Part shown: in pieces, positions 22,299-29,631 of the stretch
Layout of the letters: each line of letters begins with the position of its first letter
Numbering within the stretch: position 1 is the stretch's first letter
DNA from: an uncultured Eubacterium sp.
GTDB lineage: Bacteria; Bacillota; Clostridia; Peptostreptococcales; Anaerovoracaceae
Direction: 5' to 3'
Assembly (NCBI GenBank): GCA_937894585.1
Contig: CALBGO010000091.1
Coordinates: 1 to 29,762 of the forward strand
Length of the DNA stretch: 29,762 nt
Notes under the pieces: generated by a model
Database searches by the model: none
Seen by the model: the letters and a program-made list of their open reading frames with translations, nothing else
Told to the model about the DNA's origin: nothing
Made by a program: the position numbers and the translations under genes

Positions 22299-22515
22299 CC
22301 TTTTCATTAGAATCCCTGTTCTCTACTTTCTGCTTGATTTGGCGAAAAAAACGGAAACGGAAGCTGTAACAGGAAGGAAGCATATAACGGCAGGCGCTGA
22401 TTGTAACCTGAAAAACGGATGACGAAGAAGTTTGTAATGCCGTGTAAACCCGTATAAACACTGAATGTGCGAAGGTTTGCCGCGGCTGAAAAATATAAAA
22501 GAGGGAGGAGATTTT

Positions 22516-22938
22516 ATGAAAACTATGACAGGGAAGAATCAAGGAACAGAAATGGTATGGAAGGCTGTAAGCGGAATTTGTGTTTTTGCGGCAATCCTGT
22601 ATTTTATCGGCTTTTATTTGTGGGCGATGGATATTTTTGAAGGACCGGCGCAGGGGTTGAAAACGCTTTATACGAAGGTGAATCCTTTTACGCTTGGCGC
22701 TTATTTCTTAGGCGTTTCCGTACTGCTGTTCTGTGCTTTCTATAGAAATTGGGTATTGAAAGGGATTTTGTGTATTTTATACATTTTGGTTGTTTTGTTC
22801 TCTCTGGTTGCGGTTATGGGTATGGAAAGCGCTGCGGACTTTCTGATTTACGCGCCTCACCTGCTGATTGTCGCAGGGATTACATATACCTTCTGGAAAG
22901 CATGGCAGAAAAACCGCTTGAACAAAAGACCGGTTTGA
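22516..22938 (+). CDS. Four-helix membrane protein, unknown function
   Basis: 140 residues. GGAGG lies 7 nt before the ATG at 22516; an upstream in-frame ATG at 22465 has no site. Four hydrophobic segments are visible (VSGICVFAAILYFIGFYLWA; LGAYFLGVSVLLFCAFY; LCILYILVVLFSLVAVMGM; LLIVAGITYTFWKAW), and the protein has a basic C-terminal tail. Its overall size resembles the other small membrane proteins here, but sequence similarity is not evident. The gap before it (22299-22515) holds no gene that I can support. Confidence 0.65.
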   Translation: MKTMTGKNQGTEMVWKAVSGICVFAAILYFIGFYLWAMDIFEGPAQGLKTLYTKVNPFTLGAYFLGVSVLLFCAFYRNWVLKGILCILYILVVLFSLVAVMGMESAADFLIYAPHLLIVAGITYTFWKAWQKNRLNKRPV

Positions 22939-22975
22939 TATCCTGCACTTCTGTATGGTTTTTTCCCTTCCGGTA

Positions 22976-22984
22976 TGATATACT
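22976..22984 (+). promoter_or_regulatory. Extended -10 promoter
   Basis: TGATATACT, a TGn-extended -10, lies about 43 bp before the next gene. The -35 region is T-rich and weak. Confidence 0.4.
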
Positions 22985-23026
22985 TTTATCATTAAATAGA
23001 TTACGAGGAAGGATTTTTAACAAGCG

Positions 23027-23509
23027 ATGACTAAGAAAAAGACTATGACTGTCAGCCTGATTCTTTACGGGCTGTTTCTTTTGCTGAGCGCCGGTATTTC
23101 AGTGTATTTTGTCAGTGACTCTTTAAGTTTTTCACTTTGGAGCAAACTGAACATTTTTGCGGTAGGTATTTACTATCTGTGTATGTTTCTGCTGCTTTAT
23201 ATGGTACTCGGCTTTTTCAGAGATAAAGATAAAATCCGGCTGATTACCGTATTGTTGTGCGGACTGATGTTTGTGGCTTCGGTGCTGCTTGTAAACGGAA
23301 ATTCGGAAATCGAGATTAAGTGCGAGAACGCAGCGATTTCCTCCGGCAGCGGGCAGGTGCTGACGGTTACTGACAGCAGAGGCAGGGAGTATGAGGCTGT
23401 CAATCTGACCGACGAAAAGTTTTCGGGGAAGACCGGTTTTGAATCCGTAACACTTCTGCACCACGAGAATATTTTCGGTGAAAACTATTACATAGATTCT
23501 GTAAAATAA
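23027..23509 (+). CDS. Small membrane protein with extracytoplasmic C-terminal domain
   Basis: 160 residues. Three hydrophobic helices (about 9-29, 42-62 and 72-90) precede a C-terminal domain of about 70 residues with ENAAISSGSGQVLTVTDSRG and YEAVNLTDEKFSGKTGFESV. The C-terminal part looks like a small beta domain. No conserved motif is recognised. The ribosome binding site is poor: GGAAGG lies 12 nt or more upstream of the ATG. It is the last member of the run of small membrane-protein genes before rplS. Confidence 0.6.
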   Translation: MTKKKTMTVSLILYGLFLLLSAGISVYFVSDSLSFSLWSKLNIFAVGIYYLCMFLLLYMVLGFFRDKDKIRLITVLLCGLMFVASVLLVNGNSEIEIKCENAAISSGSGQVLTVTDSRGREYEAVNLTDEKFSGKTGFESVTLLHHENIFGENYYIDSVK

Positions 23510-23579
23510 GGCGGGAGCAGTATTGCGGGAAAGCGGTGAAAAACCGATAATAGGTTTCGGAAATTGTTTTCCTACCGTT

Positions 23580-23640
23580 AAAAAAATATTTTTTTCTGCC
23601 AAAAAACTGCTTGCTTTTCGGAGGATAACTGTGTTATAAT
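23580..23640 (+). promoter_or_regulatory. rplS promoter with A/T-tract upstream element
   Basis: TTGCTT (23611-23616), 18 bp, TATAAT (23635-23640). Upstream lie an A-tract (about 23601-23606) and a 16-bp palindrome of A7, TA and T7 (23580-23595), which could act as an UP element or as a terminator for the gene before it. Confidence 0.65.
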
Positions 23641-23646
23641 AGCTAT

Positions 23647-23757
23647 TGTTCTGTGAGACAGAATGATTTTGTCTTGCGGATTTTCAGGAATTACGGGCGG
23701 TCCTCTGCGGTTACTATAGAGAATGCAAGAACGTCTTGGAGGGAAGGAGGATACTAT
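23647..23757 (+). promoter_or_regulatory. Structured rplS leader, candidate L19 autoregulatory element
   Basis: The roughly 115-nt leader contains TTCTGT/ACAGAA (23649-23663) and a long-range pairing TCTTGC (23672-23677) with GCAAGA (23727-23732) enclosing a GC-rich middle. L19 leaders in Firmicutes are known to bind the protein and repress translation. I have not matched the consensus, so this is a position-based suggestion. GGAAGGAGG precedes the start codon. Confidence 0.4.
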
Positions 23758-23760
23758 ACA

Positions 23761-24105
23761 ATGAATATTTTAGATTCAGTTGCACAGGATTACTTAAAGA
23801 AAGAAGTCCCTGCTTTTAACGTTGGTGACACTGTAAAGGTACACGTTAAAATTAAAGAAGGTAACAGAGAAAGAATTCAGGTTTTCGAAGGTTTTGTACT
23901 GAAGAGACAGAACGGCGGAATCGCTGAGACTTTCACAGTAAGAAGAATTGCTTCCGGCGTAGGCGTGGAAAAGACATTCCCTGTTCATTCACCATGGGTT
24001 GAAAAAATCGAAGTGGTTAAGAAGGGTAAGGTTAGAAGAGCTAAGCTCAACTACATGCGCGGCAGAACCGGTAAAGCAGCTAAGATTAAGAGCAAAAACA
24101 ATTAA
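23761..24105 (+). CDS. rplS: Ribosomal protein L19
   Basis: 114 residues. The ATG at 23761 has AAGGAGG 9 nt upstream. The L19 sequence is recognised throughout: NVGDTVKVHVKIKEGNRERI, FEGFVLKRQNGGIAETFTVR, RIASGVGVEKTFPVHSPWVE and a basic KLNYMRGRTGKAAKIK tail. L19 lies at the 30S-50S interface. In most Firmicutes rplS follows trmD and precedes lepB and rbgA; here trmD is absent upstream, and a gene remnant occupies the gap before rbgA. The gene has its own promoter and terminator. Confidence 0.98.
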   Translation: MNILDSVAQDYLKKEVPAFNVGDTVKVHVKIKEGNRERIQVFEGFVLKRQNGGIAETFTVRRIASGVGVEKTFPVHSPWVEKIEVVKKGKVRRAKLNYMRGRTGKAAKIKSKNN

Positions 24106-24115
24106 TCAGAACATT

Positions 24116-24145
24116 AAAGAGAACCGAAAGGTTCTCTTTTTTCTT
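24116..24145 (+). terminator. rplS terminator
   Basis: AAAGAGAACC (24116-24125) pairs perfectly with GGTTCTCTTT (24130-24139) around a GAAA tetraloop, followed by a T run. Confidence 0.93.
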
Positions 24146-24199
24146 TTGAACACGAAGGTTATAAAGCACAATTGCAAGTGGACGAAGGAAGTGAAAATG

Positions 24200-24208
24200 T
24201 GGTATACT
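24200..24208 (+). promoter_or_regulatory. Extended -10 promoter upstream of rbgA
   Basis: TGGTATACT is an extended -10; a weak -35 TGGACG lies 18 bp upstream. It lies before the nucleotidyltransferase remnant and probably now serves rbgA and rnhB, giving a leader of about 230 nt. Confidence 0.4.
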
Positions 24209-24223
24209 GATAGATGAGTATAG

Positions 24224-24388
24224 CGGTGTTTTTTTGGAAAACCCATTTCTCTGCTTGGATTATCTGAATTAAGGCAGAAATGTCAGGAGACTTCGGATCG
24301 TTCGGTAGACTTAGTTACAACTGCCGGTATTGCAGATGATTTTTACGAAGAAATTAAGGGAACGGAGCTGTTGCTGTATGAAGCATAG
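24224..24388 (+). pseudogene. Remnant of an MNT-type nucleotidyltransferase gene
   Basis: An open frame without a start codon reads GKPISLLGLSELRQKCQETS and then RSVDLVTTAGIADDFYEEIK and a GTELLLYEA ending at a TAG (24386-24388). This matches the C-terminal half of small MntA/MNT-type nucleotidyltransferases (typically a VDLVT core strand and an ILYE ending). The N-terminal half with the GSxARG and DxD catalytic motifs is missing. An ATG just upstream (24214) opens the wrong frame and stops after 17 codons, in line with a deletion plus frameshift. The assignment rests on pattern memory only. Confidence 0.5.
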
Positions 24389-24445
24389 GCGCTGTGCTGT
24401 ATTGAGAATGCAAGGAATAATAGTATAAACGAAAGGTAATCGAAT

Positions 24446-25291
24446 ATGATTGAAAATATAAACTGGTATCCCGGTCATATGAAAAAGACCAGGGAACTGA
24501 TTGCGGAGAATCTGAAAATGGTGGATCTGGTTATCGAGGTCATCGATGCCAGAATTCCGATATCAAGCCGCAATCCGATTATAGACGAACTGGTCAGCGG
24601 GAAGAAGCGTATTATCGTGCTGAATAAAAGCGATTTGTCGGACCGCATCGAAAATGAGAAGTGGGCGGCGCATTTTGAGGGAGAAGGAAATCTGGTTGTC
24701 ACTATGAACTGTATGACAGGAAACGGCGTCAGCCGTCTGTTCAAAGTTCTGGAGAAGGAGCAGGCTGTAAAAAATGAGGGGCAGGCTAGGAACAAACCGC
24801 TGCGTATGATGATCGTAGGCGTTCCCAATGTGGGTAAATCTTCTCTGATTAACAGGATGACAGGCAGAAAAAGCGCGCAGACGGGAGACAGGCCGGGTGT
24901 TACAAGAGGCAAGCAGTGGCTGGCGCTTAAAAACGGTATGCAGCTTTTGGATACGCCGGGAATTCTCTGGCCAAAATTCGAAGATCCGAAAGCAGGACTG
25001 AATCTGGCTTTCTGCGGTTCCATCAAAGATGAGATTTTGGATACGGCAAGTCTGGCTCTTGAATTGATCGGCGTTTTGCAGGGATATTATCCGGAGGAGC
25101 TTTGCAGCCGGTATAAACTGGACGAGACTTGTGAAATGCCCCTTGATACAATGGAGGCAATTTCCGGAAAGCGCGGTTTTATCCTGCCGGGAAAAAAGAT
25201 AGATTATGAACGCTGCGCCCGCGCAGTGCTGGACGAGTTCCGCAGCGGAAAAATCGGAAACATAACTTTGGAAAGGCTGGAAACAAGATGA
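24446..25291 (+). CDS. rbgA: Ribosome biogenesis GTPase RbgA (YlqF)
   Basis: 281 residues, the usual length. The start MIENINWYPGHMKKTRELI is diagnostic. The circularly permuted GTPase motifs appear in order: G5-like DAR (34-36), G4 NKSD (60-63), G1 GVPNVGKS (125-132), G2 region PGVTRG and G3 DTPG (169-172). A C-terminal helical ANTAR-like domain follows. RbgA acts in late 50S assembly, promoting incorporation of L16 and neighbouring proteins. AAAGG lies 9 nt before the ATG. The stop overlaps the rnhB start as ATGA, so the two are coupled. The rplS-rbgA-rnhB order is conserved in Firmicutes. Confidence 0.97.
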   Translation: MIENINWYPGHMKKTRELIAENLKMVDLVIEVIDARIPISSRNPIIDELVSGKKRIIVLNKSDLSDRIENEKWAAHFEGEGNLVVTMNCMTGNGVSRLFKVLEKEQAVKNEGQARNKPLRMMIVGVPNVGKSSLINRMTGRKSAQTGDRPGVTRGKQWLALKNGMQLLDTPGILWPKFEDPKAGLNLAFCGSIKDEILDTASLALELIGVLQGYYPEELCSRYKLDETCEMPLDTMEAISGKRGFILPGKKIDYERCARAVLDEFRSGKIGNITLERLETR

Positions 25292-25953
25292 CAAAAGTGG
25301 AACGAATCGAAAAACAGAAGCAGCGCCTTTCGGAAATGCAGGAATACGAGAGAAAACTGCGGGGAGAAGGATTCCATCTGATTGCAGGCGTGGACGAAGT
25401 GGGACGGGGGCCTCTTGCAGGACCCGTGGTGGCAGCTGCGGTGGTTCTGCCTTCTGATTTCGATGTGCTGGGTGTGGACGATTCCAAGAAACTTTCCGAG
25501 AAGAAGAGAGAACAGCTTTACGGTGAGATTCTGGAAAGAGCAGTCTGCTGGGGAATCGGCAGAAAGGACAATACAGTTATCGATGAAATCAATATTCTGG
25601 AAGCAACGAAGCTTGCTATGGCAGAAGCCATCGAGCAGGCAGAAGCGATGCTGAAAGAAAAGGCGGGCGCTGATAAAAACATTGATTTTGTCCTTTTTGA
25701 CGCTATGAAAATCGAGGCGGTGAAGAAACCGCAGATGTCTTTAATAAAAGGAGATGCCAAAAGCCTTTCTATTGCGGCGGCATCTATTGTGGCAAAAGTG
25801 ACAAGGGATCGGGAAATGATCGCTTTCAGCGCAGAGTATCCGGGCTACGCTTTTGAAAGCAATAAAGGTTACGGAACAAAGGCTCACTACGAAGGGCTGC
25901 GCGCTCGGGGTCTTTCGCCGATACACAGAAAGAGTTTTTTAAGAAATTTATAG
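25288..25953 (+). CDS. rnhB: Ribonuclease HII
   Basis: 221 residues. The core AGVDEVGRGPLAGPVVAAAV contains catalytic Asp36 and Glu37. Asp138 lies in VLFDAMK, and the KGDAKSLSIAAASIVAKVTR segment is followed by Asp174. The C terminus has SNKGYGTKAHYEGL. The enzyme cuts the RNA strand of RNA-DNA hybrids, including single ribonucleotides in DNA. The first 30 residues form a basic helical extension. It overlaps rbgA by 4 nt and is the last gene of that operon. No clear terminator follows. Confidence 0.97.
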   Translation: MTKVERIEKQKQRLSEMQEYERKLRGEGFHLIAGVDEVGRGPLAGPVVAAAVVLPSDFDVLGVDDSKKLSEKKREQLYGEILERAVCWGIGRKDNTVIDEINILEATKLAMAEAIEQAEAMLKEKAGADKNIDFVLFDAMKIEAVKKPQMSLIKGDAKSLSIAAASIVAKVTRDREMIAFSAEYPGYAFESNKGYGTKAHYEGLRARGLSPIHRKSFLRNL

Positions 25954-26224
25954 CGGACGCAGGTGCTGAAGACTACAGAAATCCAGTAGATCAGGGCAGA
26001 CATATCCAGACCAAAATATAAGGATATATAAAAAATTCAAGAAAATATGTTGAGGAAGATATATTCAGAAAGGCATATTAAAAAAATATATTCGAAGGAT
26101 ATATTGAAATAAGGCTGCCGCAATCCCATTAACTTTTAGATAGCGGTCAGTTCACGAAAATATTTCTCAAAGATATATTTAGGAAAATACAGTTAAATAC
26201 CGGGAGAGAAAAGGAGAGAATTGT
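25954..26224. other. AT-rich intergenic region with GATATAT-like repeats
   Basis: A 271-bp gap before fhs with no gene. GATATAT occurs at 26023, 26058, 26098 and about 26177, and related ATATATT or CATATTA copies lie between. Two units of about 37 bp, starting near 26058 and 26085, share the order ATATTC, GAA, GG, ATATT. AAGGAGAG precedes the fhs start. No riboswitch consensus was recognised. Confidence 0.5.
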
Positions 26225-27901
26225 ATGGAAATTAAAACTGATATTCAGATCGCACAGGAAACAGAAATGGCGAATATCCGCGAAATTGCGGCAGTTGCGG
26301 GTATTGAAGAAAAGTACCTGGAACAGTACGGCAATTATAAGGCGAAGGTGGACTACAGTATTTTGCAGGACAGAAAAGATGAGAAGGACGGTAAGTTGGT
26401 TCTGGTAACCGCTATTTCGCCGACTCCCGCAGGCGAGGGTAAAACCACAACTTCCGTAGGCCTTGCGGATGCTCTGCACAGAAAAGGCGTCAATGTTATG
26501 GCAGCGCTGAGAGAGCCTTCTTTAGGACCTGTATTCGGTGTAAAAGGCGGCGCTGCGGGCGGCGGTTATGCGCAGGTTGTTCCGATGGAGGATATCAATC
26601 TGCACTTCACCGGTGATTTTCATGCAATCGGCGCTGCAAACAATCTGATTGCGGCTATGCTGGACAACCATATCCAGCAGGGAAATGCGCTGAACATAGA
26701 TCCGAGAAGAATTACATGGAAGAGAGCCGTTGATATGAACGACAGACAGCTTCGCTATGTGGTGGACGGTATGGGAGGAAAGGCTAACGGCGTACCTCGT
26801 GAGGACGGATTTGAAATCACCGTGGCAAGTGAAGTTATGGCGATTATGTGTCTTGCAAAGGACATTGACGACCTGAAAGAAAAGCTTGCAAGCATCATCG
26901 TCGGATATACTTATGATAACAGACCGGTAACGGTTCGCGATCTGAAAGCGCAGGGAGCCGCAGCCGCGCTTCTGAAAGATGCGCTGAAACCGAATCTGGT
27001 GCAGACTCTTGAAAAAACACCCGCTTTCGTTCACTGCGGACCGTTTGCCAATATTGCCCACGGCTGCAATTCTGTAATGGCAACAAAGATGGCGCTGAAG
27101 CTTGCCGATGTGGTAGTTACTGAAGCGGGTTTCGCTGCGGATTTGGGAGCGGAAAAGTTTGTTGATATCAAGTGCCGCAAGGCCGGCCTGACACCGTCTG
27201 CCTGCGTGATCGTGGCTACTGTAAAAGCGCTGAAATACCACGGCGGCGTTGCAAAAGAAAATTTAGGCGAAGAAAATCTTGAGGCGTTGGAAAAAGGTCT
27301 GCCGAACCTGCTGCAGCATGTTGAAAATGTGACAAAGCATTTCGGACTTCCTGCTGTTGTGGCAATTAACGAATTCCCGACCGATACAGAAGCAGAAGTT
27401 AAGATGGTGGAAGAAAAATGTAAAGAACTGGGCGTAAATGTGGTGCTGTCTCAGGTATGGGCAAAAGGCGGCGAAGGAGGCCTTGCTCTTGCCGACGAAG
27501 TGCTGCGTCTTTGCGAAACAGAAAACAATTTCCGATTCGTATACCCGCTGGACATTTCCATTAAAGAAAAGATTGAAATGATTGCAGAAAAAATCTACAG
27601 AGCCGACGGCGTGATTTTCGAGGGAAATGCGAAGAAACAGCTTGCGCAGCTTGAGGAGCTTGGCTTTGACAATGTGCCTGTCTGCATGGCAAAAACTCAG
27701 TTCAGCTTTTCCGACAACCCGGCTCTGTTAGGTGCGCCGAGAGGCTTCCATATCACAGTGACCGATCTGAAAATAGACGCAGGCGCAGGATTTATCGTTG
27801 CAAAGACCGGAAATATTATGACCATGCCTGGACTGCCGAAAGTTCCTGCCGCAGAGAAAATCGATGTGGATAATACAGGAAAGATTACGGGATTATTCTA
27901 A
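26225..27901 (+). CDS. fhs: Formate-tetrahydrofolate ligase
   Basis: 558 residues, the normal length. It converts formate, ATP and THF to 10-formyl-THF, the entry step of the methyl branch of the Wood-Ljungdahl pathway and of reversible formate metabolism. The ATP-binding loop is SPTPAGEGKTTT (about 65-76). Family blocks include REPSLGPVFGVKGGAAGGGY, INLHFTGDFHAIGAANNL, TEAGFAADLGAEKF and the C-terminal KTGNIMTMPGLPKVPAAEKI. AAGGAGAG precedes the ATG. A terminator follows, and the next folate genes have their own promoter, so it forms a functional cluster rather than one operon. Confidence 0.98.
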   Translation: MEIKTDIQIAQETEMANIREIAAVAGIEEKYLEQYGNYKAKVDYSILQDRKDEKDGKLVLVTAISPTPAGEGKTTTSVGLADALHRKGVNVMAALREPSLGPVFGVKGGAAGGGYAQVVPMEDINLHFTGDFHAIGAANNLIAAMLDNHIQQGNALNIDPRRITWKRAVDMNDRQLRYVVDGMGGKANGVPREDGFEITVASEVMAIMCLAKDIDDLKEKLASIIVGYTYDNRPVTVRDLKAQGAAAALLKDALKPNLVQTLEKTPAFVHCGPFANIAHGCNSVMATKMALKLADVVVTEAGFAADLGAEKFVDIKCRKAGLTPSACVIVATVKALKYHGGVAKENLGEENLEALEKGLPNLLQHVENVTKHFGLPAVVAINEFPTDTEAEVKMVEEKCKELGVNVVLSQVWAKGGEGGLALADEVLRLCETENNFRFVYPLDISIKEKIEMIAEKIYRADGVIFEGNAKKQLAQLEELGFDNVPVCMAKTQFSFSDNPALLGAPRGFHITVTDLKIDAGAGFIVAKTGNIMTMPGLPKVPAAEKIDVDNTGKITGLF

Positions 27902-27915
27902 AGTACAGTAAATAT

Positions 27916-27967
27916 AAAAAATTGCGTGAACCGACGAAAACCTTCTGTCTGTGCGCGCAGTTTTTTT
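27916..27967 (+). terminator. fhs terminator
   Basis: AAAAAATTGCGTG (27916-27928) can pair with CGCGCAGTTTTTT (27954-27966) over 13 bp including two GU pairs, with a 25-nt loop and a T7 run at the end. Confidence 0.6.
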
Positions 27968-27986
27968 GTGAAAACGGAATTTTAAT

Positions 27987-28016
27987 TTGACACATCTTGC
28001 AGATTCCGAGTAAAAT
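27987..28016 (+). promoter_or_regulatory. Promoter of fchA-folD
   Basis: Consensus TTGACA (27987-27992), 18 bp, TAAAAT (28011-28016). The leader of about 95 nt has one CCTTAC/GTAAGG hairpin (28056-28072). The tetrahydrofolate riboswitch consensus is not evident. Confidence 0.65.
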
Positions 28017-28118
28017 ATAAATCAGTACTTTCATTTAGCAGCAAGATGGAGAATCCCTTACCTTTTGTAAGGTGTATTAACCATAAATGTATTGTAGTAG
28101 AAAAGAGGTTAATAAAAT

Positions 28119-28751
28119 ATGGATTTTATGGAAAAAAGCTGTAAGGAATTTACAGAAGTTTTGGCAAGTAAAGAGCCGGTGCCGGGGGGCGGCGGCGCAT
28201 CTGCGCTGGCAGGAGCTCTTGGCATGGCTCTTGGCAATATGGTTGGCGCTTTGACTGTCGGAAAGAAGAAATACGCAGATGTGGAGGAAGATATTAAAAG
28301 GTTGATGGAAGAGGCGAAGTCTCTTCAGGATGAACTTCTGGCATTGATACAGAAAGATGCGGAAAGCTTTGCGCCTTTGGCTGCGGCATACGGTATGCCG
28401 AAGGAAACCGACAGTGAAAAAGCAGAAAAAGAGCGGGTCTTGGAGGAGGCTTTGAAAACTGCCTGCAGCGCGCCTCTTGAAATTATGGAAAAGTGCTGCC
28501 GTGTAATCGATCTTCAGAAAGAATTTGCGGAAAAAGGCAGCGCACTTGCAGTCAGTGATGCCGGAGTGGGTGTTATTTTTGCAAAAGCAGCATTACAGGG
28601 TGCGGCGCTGAATGTATTTATCAATACATCTTCTATGAAGGACAGAGAGTATGCAGAAGCAATCGACTGTAAAGCGGAGGAGATGCTGACAGAATACACG
28701 GTAGCCGCAGATACGGTGTATGCTTCTGTTTACAGCAGGTTAAGAAAATGA
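28119..28751 (+). CDS. fchA: Methenyl-THF cyclohydrolase of the cyclodeaminase family
   Basis: 210 residues, all-helical in character. The diagnostic N-terminal motif PVPGGGGASALAGALGMALG binds folate in formiminotransferase-cyclodeaminase relatives. The middle AESFAPLAAAYGMPKET and the C-terminal SDAGVGVIFAKAALQGAALN also fit. In Clostridia and methylotrophs stand-alone members (FchA, Fch) interconvert 5,10-methenyl-THF and 10-formyl-THF. A formiminotetrahydrofolate cyclodeaminase role in histidine or purine breakdown is the alternative, but no hut or purine genes are present and folD follows after 25 nt. AGAGG lies about 10 nt before the ATG. Confidence 0.9.
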   Translation: MDFMEKSCKEFTEVLASKEPVPGGGGASALAGALGMALGNMVGALTVGKKKYADVEEDIKRLMEEAKSLQDELLALIQKDAESFAPLAAAYGMPKETDSEKAEKERVLEEALKTACSAPLEIMEKCCRVIDLQKEFAEKGSALAVSDAGVGVIFAKAALQGAALNVFINTSSMKDREYAEAIDCKAEEMLTEYTVAADTVYASVYSRLRK

Positions 28752-28776
28752 GGAAAGGAATAGGGAAAACTAAGAT

Positions 28777-29631
28777 ATGAATAAATTACTGAAGGGAAAG
28801 CCGGCAGCAGATGCGATTGACGAGCAGATGTCTGCCCGCATACAGAAATTTTATGAAAGGGGCATTGTGCCGACTCTTGCCATAGTCAGAGTCGGGGAGA
28901 ATCCAAGCGATATTGCTTATGAAAACGGCGCTGTGAAAAAAGCGAAGAAAATAGGCGTTCAGCCGGAGAAGTTTATCTGTGATGAAAAAATTGAAGAAGA
29001 GGATTTAATTGCTGTAATTGAGTCCATTAACAATAACAAACAGATTCACGGAATTCTTCTGCTACAGCCGCTGCCGGCTCATATCGACAGCGAGAAGGTG
29101 AGAAATGCCATTGCGGCGGAAAAGGATCTGGACTGCATATCGGACGACGCGCTGGGCAGATTTTTTACAGGAAAAAAAGATGCCTTTGCACCGTGTACCG
29201 CAGAAAGCTGCATTGAAATTTTGAAGCACTACGGGGTTGAAATCAGCGGAAAGCGGGCTGTGGTAATCGGCAGAAGTATGGTTATCGGAAAGCCTGCGGC
29301 GCTGATGCTGATGAAGGAAAATGCGACCGTGGCAGTCTGCCATACGAAGACCAGACCGGAGGATCTGAGAAATCTTTGTATTGATGCAGATATTATTGTG
29401 GCGGCGGCAGGAAAGGCCGGCACTTTGACCGATGAAATGACAGAACCGGGACAGGTAATCGTCGATGTGGGAATCAATTTTGATGAAGAGGGAAAAATGA
29501 CAGGAGATGCAGCTGTGTCCGATGACGCGCGTGTATGGCTGACGCCGGTGCCGGGCGGCGTGGGAAGTATGACGACCAGTATCCTGATGAAACATCTGAT
29601 TGAAGCCGCAGAGGCGCAGATTGAACTGTAA
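28777..29631 (+). CDS. folD: FolD-type methylene-THF dehydrogenase with altered cyclohydrolase site
   Basis: 284 residues, the normal FolD length. The N-terminal folate-binding domain and the C-terminal Rossmann domain (VVIGRSMVIGKPAALMLMKE, AAAGKAGTLT, VDVGINFDEEGK, TPVPGGVGSMTTSILMKH) are clear. In bifunctional FolD a YxxxK motif supplies the lysine needed for cyclohydrolase activity; here it reads YENGA (Tyr48, Ala52). The nearby VQLPLP, whose Gln assists the lysine, reads LLQPLP with Leu96 in the Gln position. The KDxDG motif is KDLDC, with Asp119 kept. The enzyme is therefore predicted to be a dehydrogenase without cyclohydrolase activity, the latter being supplied by FchA. It is cotranscribed with fchA. 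Confidence 0.93.
   Translation: MNKLLKGKPAADAIDEQMSARIQKFYERGIVPTLAIVRVGENPSDIAYENGAVKKAKKIGVQPEKFICDEKIEEEDLIAVIESINNNKQIHGILLLQPLPAHIDSEKVRNAIAAEKDLDCISDDALGRFFTGKKDAFAPCTAESCIEILKHYGVEISGKRAVVIGRSMVIGKPAALMLMKENATVAVCHTKTRPEDLRNLCIDADIIVAAAGKAGTLTDEMTEPGQVIVDVGINFDEEGKMTGDAAVSDDARVWLTPVPGGVGSMTTSILMKHLIEAAEAQIEL

Noticed and set aside
22213..22422. Short plus-strand frame between the small membrane-protein genes
   Set aside because: It starts inside the preceding gene in another frame, has no RBS and resembles nothing.
27968..28118. Tetrahydrofolate riboswitch before fchA
   Set aside because: The leader is short, with one 6-bp hairpin, and the THF riboswitch core is not recognisable.
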